This document shows, piece after piece, positions 27,985 to 38,911 of a DNA stretch of 64,000 nt. The notes under the pieces were generated by a model. That model was not told the origin of the DNA. It did no database searches and saw only the letters and a list, made by a program, of their open reading frames with translations. The stretch comes from Hydractinia symbiolongicarpus (Eukaryota > Cnidaria > Hydrozoa > Anthoathecata > Hydractiniidae), in assembly GCF_029227915.1 (NCBI RefSeq), contig NC_079881.1:2914001-2978000 (forward strand), read 5' to 3'. Every line of letters starts with the position of its first letter. Position 1 is the first letter of the stretch. The position numbers and the translations under genes are program-made.

Positions 27985-28414
27985 TTATTTTATTTATTTT
28001 ATTTATTTAAGAATATTTATACAGGATGTGCACTTCAATATAAAAATATTGCTATTAATATGCGTCCTGTTTAAAAGTTAAAATGTAAGAATAATCAATT
28101 AAAATTAGTTAAATATATTATACAATAAAATAAAATGAAAATATCGTTGGTAAAGAGCATGAAAAAAGTTTAAAATAAAAGAGATGGTTCGACGAAAACA
28201 CTACGTAAAGAGATATCACGAGCGTGGTAAGGCAAACAAACGAGCCACCAAGTACCATATGTTCAAGAAACATTTGCCAACGTGATGAACATAGGCCACT
28301 AAAAGAAGACTTCTGGAAAGTAATGTAAAGTATGTCTATTACAGACAAAAATTACAATGCAAGCACCGACCTCGTTTAGAAGAATAATAGTGTAGATCCT
28401 GGAAACGAGGTTGA
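27985..28414 (-). other. LINE copy 1 3' UTR and AAATAAAAT tail
   Basis: Non-coding 3' end of the element. The terminal 26 bases or so (27985-28010) are an A/T microsatellite that on the minus strand reads as AAAT/AAAAT repeats. It is 9 bp longer than in copy 2, a likely replication-slippage difference. A 76-codon frame at 28118-28348 lies within this UTR and has no recognisable features. Confidence 0.75.
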
Positions 28415-31090
28415 TCAAGCATGATAGTGCTCGGAAACAAGTTTCTTAAAAACCAAAAAACTCTCCTCTTGCCTTATTTTTATAGGCAAGGAATTGTATA
28501 ATTTCACTCCCATGGAGAAAAAACCAGACGTAGCGAACTTCAGCTTAGTAGCAGGAACGTGGAGCAGAAATCCGCTATTTCTGGTTGCTCTTCCGTGTGT
28601 GTGGATCTTAAAATAATCAGTATAACTTTTACAAATTTCATTTGTCAGACATTTTTTCACCAGTATCACTGCATGTTTATGTATTTCGTGGATCACCGTA
28701 GGTTGTTTCTCTACCACTATTTTTGCTGTAAGTCTATCGATATTTTGCAGCTTGTTCAGTTGCGTGCGATTTAAATTCAGATTAACAGCACAATTATACG
28801 TAATGCAAGGTAACACCATTCCCGTGTATGCCTTCAGTTTATCTAATGGTGTCAACATCTTCGAGATGGAGTTCATCAAACGTAGTTTGCCACAGGTTTT
28901 TCTGTACATTCGATTGAAATTGCTGTTCAGTGATAAGGTGTTGTCGAGGATTGTTCCTAGGTACTTGTATTCTTTGGTGGCTGGAATAGGTGTTTCGTTG
29001 TAGTACAATGACAATTCATCTCCCCATTTGGTCAGTTTTTTAGATGTACCGAATAACATTGACTCTGACTTGCCTTTTGTCAGGTTGATGACAAGACCAT
29101 TTTCTTCAAAATACGAAGATACATTTTTCAAGTCGTTGTTTAATAGATTTTCAATAATACATTTGTTTGCTCCCGCTATGTATATGACTGTGTCGTCAGC
29201 AAATTCGATGTCGATTGAATTTTGTAGACATTCATTGAAGTCATTGAAATACACCAGAAAGAGTAACGGTCCTAGTATTGACCCCTGAGGCACTCCACAT
29301 GTCACACTCATCAAGTCAGATTTGGAATTTTCAACTACACACATTTGTTTTCTATTAAAAAGGTAGTCACTAAACCATTCGTGAGTTGTACCATTTATAC
29401 CATATGATGATAACTTTTCTAGAAGAGCTGGATGGTTGAGCGTATCGAATGCTTTTGAAAGATCGATATACAGCACACCGACTAGGTTACCATTATCAAC
29501 TTCTTTACGGATACTATCAGCTAGTAAAATTGTTGCGAGCTCTGTGGATCTGCGTCTTCTGTATCCAAACTGGTGTTCTGATAAAAGCTTGTGATTTTCC
29601 AGATAATCGATAAGTTGTTTGTGTACAGCTTTTTCCAGTATTTTGGACAGAACAGGTAATACAGATATTGGGCGGAAATTACCACAATCTTTTGTGTCGC
29701 CTCCTTTGTAAATTGGAGTTACTTTGGCAATTTTCCATTCTGTTGGGACCGTAGCAGTTTGTAGCGATAGATTAATGATATGCGCAAGGGGGCCTGACAG
29801 AACTGTCGCTGCATCTTTCAAAATACCCGGTGGCAGATTATCCCATCCAGCAGCTTTTTTACGTTTCAACGATTGTAATTCTCTTTCTACAAACAGTTTG
29901 CTAACGTATTCAACCTTAAAGGTTTTGTCAGTTCTGCGGTCGTACTGCTTAGGTTTCTTCCAGATGAAATTTTGCAATGGAAATGCAGCTTCTTTGAGTT
30001 TTTCTGCAACAGTAGAATAGTAATAACAAAAACTTTTTGCTCTTGCAGTGTTTCTGGAACTATCGTTTAACGTAGTTTGTTGTGATTTTTTCGAATTTTT
30101 CGGAGGTAGGATTTCTTTTAAACACTTCCAGAATTTTGCAGGATTTCTACAATTCTCAGAAAGTAAATCACTATGATACTTCTGTCTAGCATATTTTATT
30201 CTGTTGTTACAACGATTTTTTAATGTTTTTTATGCAGACCAGTCAGATCCCTTGTTGGATTTTCTCGCTTTACGGAGAAGCTGATCTCGAGTGTTCATGT
30301 CTTTCTTGATGTCATTTGGTAACCAAGGGCAACGTTTACCTTTCACCCGTTTTTCAATGATTGGAGCGTGTTTATCTAATATCGGAAAAAGAATCTGTTT
30401 AAAGTAAAGCCAAGCCGCATTAACATTTGTGATCATATACAAACGGGACCAGTCACGTGATCGTAGGTCTACCTGAAAATCTTCGTGGTTGTATTTCGCA
30501 TAATTTCTGCATTTGATAGTGCGATGTGGAATTTTATTATGATTTTTTTTTCTGACACATAAAACACAATCGTGATCGCTCAAACTTAATGGAATGACGT
30601 CCGTAACTTTTACATTTGATCTTTTGTTGGTCGATATAACATCGATTAGCGTTTTGGTTTCAGCTGTAATTCGTGTTGCTTTTTCAACTATTTGATAAAA
30701 TCCCTGAAACGTAATTATCTCTTTTAGTTCTTTATGAGAAGATTTAACGTTGTAATTCGCGTTTATGTCACCCAAGAGAAACGTTTCCATGGAGAGAGTA
30801 TTCACTTTGATTAACATGTCCTTGAAAAAATTGTTAAAATCTTTTGGTAAGTAGTTTGATGAATCAGGGGGTCGATATATACACCCTACAAGCAAATTTT
30901 TTCCTTTAAAAATGATGACCTCAATCCATATGCACTCTACGTTGTCCTTTTCTAGATCTGCTCGTCGTTTCCACTTTAAATCATCAGAAATATATATCGC
31001 TACTCCACCTCCTTCACCTTTAGTACGGTTTTTTAAAATAAATTGGTACCCCGGCATTTCGTATAAGTCTTTATTGTCATAACAACTGTC
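28415..31090 (-). pseudogene. LINE EN-RT polyprotein, disrupted by one stop
   Basis: This is the same frame as the open copy at 36228-38903. It encodes the C-terminal half of the APE endonuclease (GDIN and SDHD motifs), a linker with CPWLP, then reverse transcriptase with FRPIS, IDLSKAFD, GVPQGSILGP and FADD. A single nonsense change (TAT to TAA on the minus strand, codon at 30230-30232) ends the endonuclease part after '...SDWSA'; the frame continues open beyond it, with no frameshift seen. The N-terminal half of the endonuclease is missing because of 5' truncation; 11 further codons precede the first ATG (31057). About fifteen to twenty residues differ from copy 2. No activity is expected. 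Confidence 0.9.
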
Positions 31091-31092
31091 GG

Positions 31093-31098
31093 ATTTAT
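31093..31098. repeat. Probable target-site duplication, LINE copy 1, right
   Basis: ATTTAT following the truncated 5' end, after which the satellite resumes as 'cacatttataagg'. It pairs with 27979-27984. Confidence 0.5.
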
Positions 31099-34000
31099 CA
31101 CATTTATAAGGTCAAAGTCTAAAAGCAGTTCAATTAAGTCCCACAGTCAAACGTTTCACTGTTAAAAGGGATGCAACCTAGTAATATCCGAATACCATCG
31201 CTAAATACATGTGGGGACGAATATGTGGCGCAACCGTTGTAACTCAAACGGATTGATACCGTTAGAAAGTCAATGAAATGTAGTTTTTGAAACTGTCGCT
31301 AATTCTTCAGCGCGCGGTAACGGCTAGGATTGGTCCCACAGTAAAAAATGACTTTCTAATTTAAATTTTTAATAAAGCGCTGCCACAGCGCCCAGTGTAA
31401 TCGCTTAGTTCCAGCCATCATGTCAAATTAAGGAGAATGTTATTTCTTGTAGTCAAACTAGCTCATTTAAAATATTTATCAGGTCACAGTCCAAAGTTAG
31501 TTCAATTAAGTCTCACAGTCAATCGTTTCACTGTTAAAAGCGATGCAACTTAGAAATATCGGAAGAAAATCACTAAATATATATTGATACGAATATGTGA
31601 CGCGACCGTCGTAACGCAAACGGATTGACACAGTTAGAAAGTCAATCAAAGGTAGTTTTAGAAACTGTCTCTATTTCTACAGTGCAAACTAATGGCTGGG
31701 ATTATTGCAACAGTAAAAAATGACTTATTTAACTTAATTTTTAAATAAAACTGTACCACAGCGCCCAGTGCAATCGCTGAGTTCCAGCAATCAAGTCAAA
31801 TTAAGAAGAATGTTACTTCTTGGAGACCAATTGGCTCATTTATTACATTTATAAGGTCAAATTTCAAAATTAGTTCAATTATTTCCCACAGTCAATCGTT
31901 TCACTGTTAAAAGCAATACAACTTAGAAATATCGGAAGAAAATCACTAAATATATGTTGGTACGAATATGTGACGCAACCGTTGTAAATCCAGCGGATTG
32001 ACACCGTTAGTAAGTCAATGAAATGTAGTTCTTAAAACTTTCTCTATTTCTTCAGTGCGAAATAACGGCTAGAATTGGTCCCACAGTAAAAAATGACTTA
32101 TTTATCTTAATTTTTTAATAAAGTGCTACCACAGCACCGAGTGTAATCGCTGAGTTCCAGCAATCATGTCGAATTGAGAAGAATGTTATTTCTTGTAGTC
32201 AAACTGGCTCATTTATAGTATTTATCAGGTCACAGTCCAAGGTTAGTTGAATTAAGTCCCACAGTCAATCGTTTCACTGTTAAAAGCGATGCAACTTAGA
32301 AATATCGGAAGAAAATGACTAAATATATATTGATACGAATATGTAACGCAACCGTTGTAAATCAAACGGATTGACACCGTTAGTAAGTCAATGAAATGTA
32401 GTTCTTGAAACTTTCTCTATTTCTTCAGCGCGAACTAACGGCCGGGATTGGTCCCACAGAAAAAAATGACTTACTTAACTTAATTTTTAAATAAAACGCT
32501 ACCACAGTGCCCAGTGCAATCGCTGAGTTCCAGCAATCAAGTCAAATTAGGAAGAATGTTACTTCTTGTAGTGAAACTGGCTCATTTATCACATTTATAA
32601 GGTGAAAGTCCAAAATCGGTTCAATTGAGTCCCACAGTCAAACGTTTCACTGTTAAAAGCGATGCATCCTAGTAATATCCGAGTACTATCGCTAAATGCA
32701 TGTGGGGATGAATATGTGACGCAGCAGTTGTAACTCAAAAGGATTGATACCGTTAGAAAGTCAATAAAATGTAGTTTTTGAAACTGTTGCTATTTTTTCA
32801 GTGCGTGCTAACGGCCAGGATTGGTCCCAGAGTATAAGGTCACAGTCCAGAATCAGTTCAATTAATTTCCAGAGTCAATGGCTTCACTGTTAAAAGCGAT
32901 ACAACTTAGTAATATCGGACAAAAATCACTAAATACATGTTGGTACGAATATGTGACGCAACCGTTGTAAGTCAAACGGATTGACACTGTTAGAAATTCA
33001 ATGAAAGGTAGTTTTAGAAACTGTCTCTATTTCGTCGGTGCAAACTAATGGCTGGGATTATTCCCACAGTAAAAAATGACTTATTTAACTTAATTTTCAA
33101 ATAAAACTGTACCACAGCGCCCAGTGCAATCGGTGAGTTCCAGCAATCAAGTCAAATTAAGAAGAATGTTACTTATTGGAGACCCATTGGCTTATTTATC
33201 ACATTTATAAGGTCAAATTCCAGAATCAGTTCAATTACTTCCCACAGTCAATCGTTTCACTGTTAAGAGCAATACAACTTAGAAATATCGGAATACTATC
33301 GCTAAATACATGTGGGGACGAATATGTGGTGCAACCGTTGTAACTCTAGCGGATTGATACCGTTAGAAAGTCAATGAAATGTAGTTTTTGAAACTGTCGC
33401 TATTTCTTCAGCGCGCGATAACGGTTAGGATTGGTCCCACAGTGAAAAATGACTTTCTAATTTAAATTTTTAATAAAGCGCTGCCACAGCGCCCAGTGTA
33501 ATCGCTTAGTTCCAGCCATCATGTCAAATTAAGAAGAATGTTATTTCTTGTAGTCAAACTGGCTCATTTATCACACTTATAAGGTCAAAGTCGAAAATCA
33601 GTTCAATTAAGTCCCACAGTCAATCGTTTCACTGTTAAAAGCGATATAACTTAGTAATATCGAAAAGATATCACAAAATACAGGTTGGTACGATTATGTG
33701 ACGCAACCGTTGTAACTTAAACGGATTGATACCGCCAAGAAGTCAATGAAATGTTGTTTTTGAGAATGTCTCTATTTCTTCAGTGCGTGCTAACGGCCAG
33801 GATTGGTCCCACAGTAAAAAATGACTCATTTATCTTGATTTTTTAATAAGGTGCTACCACAGCGACGAGTGTGATCGCTGAGTTCCAGCAATCATGTCAA
33901 ATTAAGAAGAATGTTATTTCTTGTAGTCAAACTAGCTCATTTATAATATTTTTCAGGTCACAGTCCAAAGTTAGTTCAATTAAGTCCCACAGTCAATCGT

Positions 34001-35800
34001 TTCACTGTTAAAAGCGATGCAACTTAGAAATATCGGAAGAAAATCACTAAATATATATTGGTAGGAATATGTGACGCAACCGTTGTAAATCAAACGGATT
34101 GACACCGTTAGTAAGTCAATGAAATGTAGTTCTTGAAAGTTTCTCTATTTCTTCAGCGCGAACTAACGGCCGGGATTGGTCCCACAGAAAAAAATGACTT
34201 ACTTAACTTAATTTTTAAATAAAACGCTACAACAGTGCCCAGTACAATCGCTGAGTTCCAGCAATTAAGTCAAATTAGGAAGAATGTTACTTCTTGTAGT
34301 GAAACTGGCTCATTCATCACATTTATAAGGTCAAAGTCCAAAATCGGTTCAATTGAGTCCCACAGTCAAACGTTTCACTGTTAAAAGCGATGCAACCTAG
34401 TAATATCCGAGTACTATCGCTAAATGCATGTGGGGAGGAATATGTGACGCAGCAGTTGTGACTCAAACGGATTGATACCGTTAGAAAGTCAATAAAATGT
34501 AGTTTTAGAAACTGTCTCTATTTCGTCGGTGCAAACTAATGGCTGGGATTATTCCCACAGTAAAAAATGACTTATTTAACTTAATTTTCAAATAAAACTG
34601 TACCACAGCGCCCAGTGCAATCGCTGAGTTCCAGCAATCAAGTCAAATTAAGAAGAATGTTACTTATTGGAGACCCATTGGCTTATTTATCACATTTATA
34701 AGGTCAAATTCCAGAATTAGTTCAATTATTTCCCACAGTCAATCGTTTCACTGTTAAAAGCGATGCAACTTAGAAATATCGGAAGAAAATCACTAAATAT
34801 ATATTGGTACGAATATGTGACGCGACCGTTGTAACTCAAACGGATTGACACAGTTAGAAAGTCAATGAAATGTAATTTTGGAAGCTGTCGCTATTTCTTC
34901 AGCGCGCCATAACGGCTAGGATTGGTCCCACAGTAAAAAATGACTTTCTAATTTAAATTTTTAATAAAGCGCTGCCACAGCGCCCAGTGTAATCGCTTAG
35001 TTCCAGCCATCATGTCAAATTAAGGAGAATGTTATTTCTTGTAGTCAAACTAGCTCATTTATAATATTTATTAGGTCACAGTCCAAAGTTAGTTCAATTA
35101 AGTCCCACAGTTAATCGTTTCGTTGTTAAAAGCGATGCAACTTAGAAATATCGGAAGAAAATCACTAAATATATATTGGTACAAATATGTGACGCGACCG
35201 TTGTAACTCAAACGGATTGACACAGTTAGAAAGTCAATGAAATGTAGTTTTTGAAGCTGTCGCTATTTCTTCAGCGAGCAATAACGGCTAGGATTGGTCC
35301 CAAAGTAAAAAATGACTTTCTAATTTAAATTTTTAATAAAGCGCTGCCACAGCGCCCAGTGTAATCGCTTAGTTCCAGCCATCATGTCAAATTAAGGAGA
35401 ATGTTATTTCTTGTAGTCAAACTAGCTCATTTATAATATTTATCAGGTCACAGTCCAAAGTTAGTTCAATTAATCCCACAGTCAATCGTTTCGCTGTTAA
35501 AAGCGATGCAACTTAGAAATATCGGAAGAAAATCACTAAATATATATTGGTACGAATATGTGACGCGACCGTTGTAACTCAAACGGATTGACACAGTTAG
35601 AAAGTAAATGAAATGTAATTTTTTAAACTTTCTCTATTTCTTCAGTGCAAACTAATGGCTGGGATTATTCCTACAGTAAAAAATGACTTATTTATCTTAA
35701 TTTTTTAATGAAGTGCTACCACAGCGCCCAGTACAATCGCTGAGTTCCAGCAATCATGTCAAATTAAGAAGATTGTTACTTCTTGTAGTCAAACTGACTC
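31099..35800 (+). repeat. 372-bp satellite array, block 2
   Basis: The array resumes in phase with the monomer interrupted by LINE copy 1 and continues in the same orientation. Subtypes here have 'acgaatatgtg(g/a)cgc', 'gcgctgccacagcgcc' and 'gcaaactaatggctgggattattcc'. About 31.1-32.2 kb is copied at 38.9-40.0 kb (offset 7813) and 32.4-34.75 kb at 41.3-43.65 kb (offset 8896). One monomer is shortened where 'ggtcccagag' joins 'tataaggtcacag' (near 32831); the same junction is copied near 41727. No genes seen. Confidence 0.95.
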
Positions 35801-35806
35801 ATTTAT
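35801..35806. repeat. Probable target-site duplication, LINE copy 2, left
   Basis: ATTTAT in the same monomer context (aactgactcATTTAT) as at 27979-27984. It pairs with 38906-38911. Confidence 0.5.
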
Positions 35807-36227
35807 TTATTTTATTTATTTAAGAATATTTATACAGGATGTGCACTTCAATATAAAAATATTGCTATTAATATGCGTCCTGTTTAAAAGTTAAAATGTA
35901 AGAATAATCAATTAAAATTAGTTAAATATATTATACAATAAAATAAAATGAAAATATCGTTGGTAAAAAGCATGAAAAAAGTTTAAAATAAAAGAGACGG
36001 TTCGACGAAAACACTACGTAAAGAGATGTCACGAGCGTGGTAAGGCAAACAAACGAGCCACCAAGTACCATATGTTCAAGAAACATTTGCCAACGTGATG
36101 AACATAGGCCACTAAAAGAAGACTTCTGGATAGTAATGTAAAGTATGTCTATTACAGACAAAAATTACAATGCAAGCACCGACCTCGTTTCGAAGAATAA
36201 TAGTGTAGATCCTGGAAACGAGGTTGA
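35807..36227 (-). other. LINE copy 2 3' UTR and A/T tail
   Basis: Non-coding 3' region matching copy 1 at offset 7813, with only a few base changes noticed and the tail 9 bp shorter. A 76-codon frame at 35931-36161 is the counterpart of the one in copy 1 and is probably fortuitous. Confidence 0.75.
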
Positions 36228-38903
36228 TCAAACATGATAGTGCTCGGAAACAAGTTTCTTAAAAACCAAAAAACTCTCCTCTTGCCTTAGTTTTATAGGC
36301 AAGGAATTGTATAATTTCACTCCCATGGAGAAAAAACCAGACGTAGCGAACTTCAGCTTAGTAGCAGGAACATGGAGCAGAAATCCGCTATTTCTGGTTG
36401 CTCTTCCGTGTGTGTGGATCTTAAAATAATCAGTATAACTTTTACAAATTTCATTTGTCAGACATTTTTTCACTAGTATCACTGCATGTTTATGTATTTC
36501 GTGGATCACCGTAGGTTGTTTCTCTACCACTATTTTTGCTGTAAGTCTATCGATATTTTGCAGCTTGTTCAGTTGCGTGCGATTTAAATTCAGATTAACA
36601 GCACAATTATACGTAATGCAAGGTAACACCATTCCCGTGTATGCCTTCAGTTTAGCTAATGGTGTCAACATCTTCGAGATGGAGTTCATCAAACGTAGTT
36701 TGCCACAGGTTTTTCCGTACATTCGATTGAAATTGCTGTTCAGTGATAAGGTGTTGTCGAGGATTGTTCCTAAGTACTTGTATTCTTTGGTGGCTCGAAT
36801 AGGTGTTTCGTTGTAGTACAATGACAATTCATCTCCCCATTTGGTCAGTTTTTTAGATGTACCGAATAACATTGACTCTGACTTGCCTTTTTTCAGGTTG
36901 ATGACAAGACCATTTTCTTCAAAATACGAAGATACATTTTTCAAGTCGTTGTTTAATAGATTTTCAATAATACATTTGTTTGCTCCCGCTATGTATATGA
37001 CTGTGTCGTCAGCAAATTCGATGTCGATTGAATTTTGTAGACATTCATTGAAGTCATTGAAATACACCAGAAAGAGTAACGGTCCTAGTATTGACCCCTG
37101 AGGCACTCCACATGTCACACTCATCAAGTCAGATTTGGAATTTTCAACTACACACATTTGTTTTCTATTAAAAAGGTAGTCACTAAACCATTCGTGAGTT
37201 GTACCATTTATACCATATGATGATAACTTTTCTAGAAGAGCTGGATGGTTGAGCGTATCGAATGCTTTTGAAAGATCGATATACAGCACACCGACTAGGT
37301 TACCATTATCAACTTCTTTACGGATACTATCAGCTAGTAAAATTGTTGCGAGCTCTGTGGATCTGCGTCTTCTGTATCCAAACTGGTGTTCTGATAAAAG
37401 CTTGTGATTTTCCAGATAATCGATAAGTTGTTTGTGTACAGCTTTTTCCAGTATTTTGGACAGAACAGGTAATACAGATATTGGGCGGAAATTACCACAA
37501 TCTTTTGTGTCGCCTCCTTTGTAAATTGGAGTTACTTTGGCAATTTTCCATTCTGTTGGGACCGTAGCAGTTTGTAGCGATAGATTAATGATATGCGCAA
37601 GGGGGCCTGACAGAACTGTCGCTGCATCTTTCAAAATACCCGGTGGCAGATTATCCCATCCAGCAGCTTTTTTACGTTTCAACGATTGTAATTCTCTTTC
37701 TACAAACAGTTTGCTAACGTATTCAAACTTAAAGGTTTTGTCAGTTCTGCGGTCGTACTGCTTAGGTTTCTTCCAGATGAAATTTTGCAATGGAAATGCA
37801 GCTTGTTGGGGTTTTTCTGCAACAGTAGAATAGTAATAACAAAAACTTTTTGCTCTTGCAGTGTTTCTGGAACTATCGTTTAACGTAGTTTGTTGTGATT
37901 TTTTCGAATTTTTCGGAGGTAGGATTTCTTTTAAACACTTCCAGAATTTTGCAGGATTTCTACAATTCTCAGAAAGTAAATCACTATGATACTTCTGTCT
38001 AGCATATTTTATTCCGTTGTTACAACGACTTTTTAATGTTTTATATGCAGACCAGTCAGATCCCTTGTTGGATTTTCTCGCTTTACGGAGAAGCTGGTCT
38101 CGAGTGTTCATGTCTTTCTTGATGTCATTTGGTAACCAAGGGCAACGTTTACCTTTCACCCGTTTTTCAATGATTGGAGCGTGTTTATCTAATATCGGAA
38201 AAAGAATCTGTTTAAAGTAAAGCCAAGCCGCATTAACATTTGTGATCATATACAAACGGGACCAGTCACGTGATCGTAGGTCTTCCTGAAAATCTTCGTG
38301 GTTGTATTTCGCATAATTTCTGCATTTGATAGTGCGATGTGGAATTTTATTATGATTAATTTTTCTGACACATAAAACACAATCGTGATCGCTCAAACTT
38401 AAAGGAATGACGTCCGTAACTTTTACATTTGATCTTTTGTTGGTCAATATAACATCGATTAGCGTTTTGGTTTCAGCTGTAATTCGTGTTGCTTTTTCAA
38501 CTATTTGATAAAATCCCTGAAACGTAATTATCTCTTTTAGTTCTTTATGAGAAGATTTAACGTTGTAATTCGCGTTTATGTCACCCAAGAGAAACGTTTC
38601 CATGGAGAGAGTATTCACTTTGATTAACATGTCCTTGAAAAACTTGTTAAAATCTTTTGGTAAGTAGTTTGATGAATCAGGGGGTCGATATATACACCCT
38701 ACAAGCAAATTTTTTCCTTTAAAAATGATGACCTCAATCCATATGCACTCTACGTTGTCCTTTTCTAGATCTGCTCGTCGTTTCCACTTTAAATCATCAG
38801 AAATATATATCGCTACTCCACCTCCTTCACCTTTAGTACGGTTTTTGTAGATAAATTGGTACCCCGGCATTTCGTATAAGTCTTTATTGTCGTAACAACT
38901 GTC
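36228..38903 (-). CDS. LINE endonuclease/reverse transcriptase, 5'-partial, open
   Basis: Open frame of 891 codons counting 11 before the first ATG (38870); numbering below starts at that Met. The first ~170 residues are the C-terminal half of an APE-type endonuclease that nicks target DNA: GGGVAIY (17-23), YRPPD (61-65), GDIN (96-99) and SDHD (160-163, catalytic Asp/His). The linker contains CPWLPNDI (243-250). Reverse transcriptase follows, copying the element RNA at the nick: FRPIS (461-465), motif A YIDLSKAFD (530-538, catalytic Asp532), motif B GVPQGSILGP (588-597), motif C FADD (619-622, catalytic Asp pair) and a YKYLG motif (697-701). The C-terminal YNSLP (854-858) is typical of related LINEs. 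The N-terminal half of the endonuclease, any ORF1 and the promoter are absent, so autonomous activity is unlikely although the RT core has no visible lesion. Confidence 0.93.
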   Translation of the reverse strand, partial: DSCYDNKDLYEMPGYQFIYKNRTKGEGGGVAIYISDDLKWKRRADLEKDNVECIWIEVIIFKGKNLLVGCIYRPPDSSNYLPKDFNKFFKDMLIKVNTLSMETFLLGDINANYNVKSSHKELKEIITFQGFYQIVEKATRITAETKTLIDVILTNKRSNVKVTDVIPLSLSDHDCVLCVRKINHNKIPHRTIKCRNYAKYNHEDFQEDLRSRDWSRLYMITNVNAAWLYFKQILFPILDKHAPIIEKRVKGKRCPWLPNDIKKDMNTRDQLLRKARKSNKGSDWSAYKTLKSRCNNGIKYARQKYHSDLLSENCRNPAKFWKCLKEILPPKNSKKSQQTTLNDSSRNTARAKSFCYYYSTVAEKPQQAAFPLQNFIWKKPKQYDRRTDKTFKFEYVSKLFVERELQSLKRKKAAGWDNLPPGILKDAATVLSGPLAHIINLSLQTATVPTEWKIAKVTPIYKGGDTKDCGNFRPISVLPVLSKILEKAVHKQLIDYLENHKLLSEHQFGYRRRRSTELATILLADSIRKEVDNGNLVGVLYIDLSKAFDTLNHPALLEKLSSYGINGTTHEWFSDYLFNRKQMCVVENSKSDLMSVTCGVPQGSILGPLLFLVYFNDFNECLQNSIDIEFADDTVIYIAGANKCIIENLLNNDLKNVSSYFEENGLVINLKKGKSESMLFGTSKKLTKWGDELSLYYNETPIRATKEYKYLGTILDNTLSLNSNFNRMYGKTCGKLRLMNSISKMLTPLAKLKAYTGMVLPCITYNCAVNLNLNRTQLNKLQNIDRLTAKIVVEKQPTVIHEIHKHAVILVKKCLTNEICKSYTDYFKIHTHGRATRNSGFLLHVPATKLKFATSGFFSMGVKLYNSLPIKLRQEESFLVFKKLVSEHYHV

Positions 38904-38905
38904 GG

Positions 38906-38911
38906 ATTTAT
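38906..38911. repeat. Probable target-site duplication, LINE copy 2, right
   Basis: ATTTAT at the resumption of the monomer (cacatttataagg follows), identical in context to 31093-31098. Confidence 0.5.

Larger units (their letters stand above)
27985..31092 (-). mobile_element. 5'-truncated LINE (non-LTR retrotransposon), copy 1
   Basis: 3.1-kb minus-strand element: the 3' tail of AAAT/AAAAT repeats is at the low-coordinate end, followed (reading on the minus strand from the other side) by a ~400-bp 3' UTR, reverse transcriptase and the C-terminal half of an APE-type endonuclease. The 5' end stops abruptly inside the endonuclease domain, as is usual for incomplete target-primed reverse transcription. 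The fused EN-RT frame and FADD motif place it in the broad Jockey/CR1/L2-like group; finer classification needs a tree. It is duplicated as copy 2 at 35807-38905 at a constant offset of 7813 bp. Confidence 0.93.
27910..32210 (+). repeat. LINE-containing segmental duplication, copy 1
   Basis: This covers a little satellite left of the LINE, the whole LINE and ~1.1 kb of satellite to its right. All landmarks lie 7813 bp from their partners in copy 2 (ORF ends 28415/36228; ATG 31057/38870; 3' UTR frame 28118/35931). Private satellite variants such as 'gtcgctaattcttcagcgcgcggtaacgg' are shared just right of the LINE. The right end is the divergence near 32210/40020. Confidence 0.88.
35807..38905 (-). 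mobile_element. 5'-truncated LINE (non-LTR retrotransposon), copy 2
   Basis: Same element, orientation, truncation point and flanking monomer sequence as copy 1. On the right the shared flank runs on for ~1.1 kb of satellite. On the left the match fades within ~100 bp (near 35720/27910). The element is therefore a duplicate of copy 1 by local amplification of the array rather than a second retrotransposition. The tail is 9 bp shorter than in copy 1. Confidence 0.93.

Noticed and set aside
28118-28348. 76-codon frame in the LINE 3' UTR (and its copy at 35931-36161)
   Set aside because: Cysteine/phenylalanine-rich with no motif; present in both copies only because they are duplicates.
28559-30020. 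Plus-strand frames of 70-100 codons inside the LINEs (also 36565-38220)
   Set aside because: They are antisense shadows of the reverse-transcriptase frame, present at the same place in both copies.
27985-38905. Interpretation of the two LINEs as independent insertions into a preferred satellite target
   Set aside because: The identical 5' truncation and shared private variants in the right flank require duplication of one insertion.
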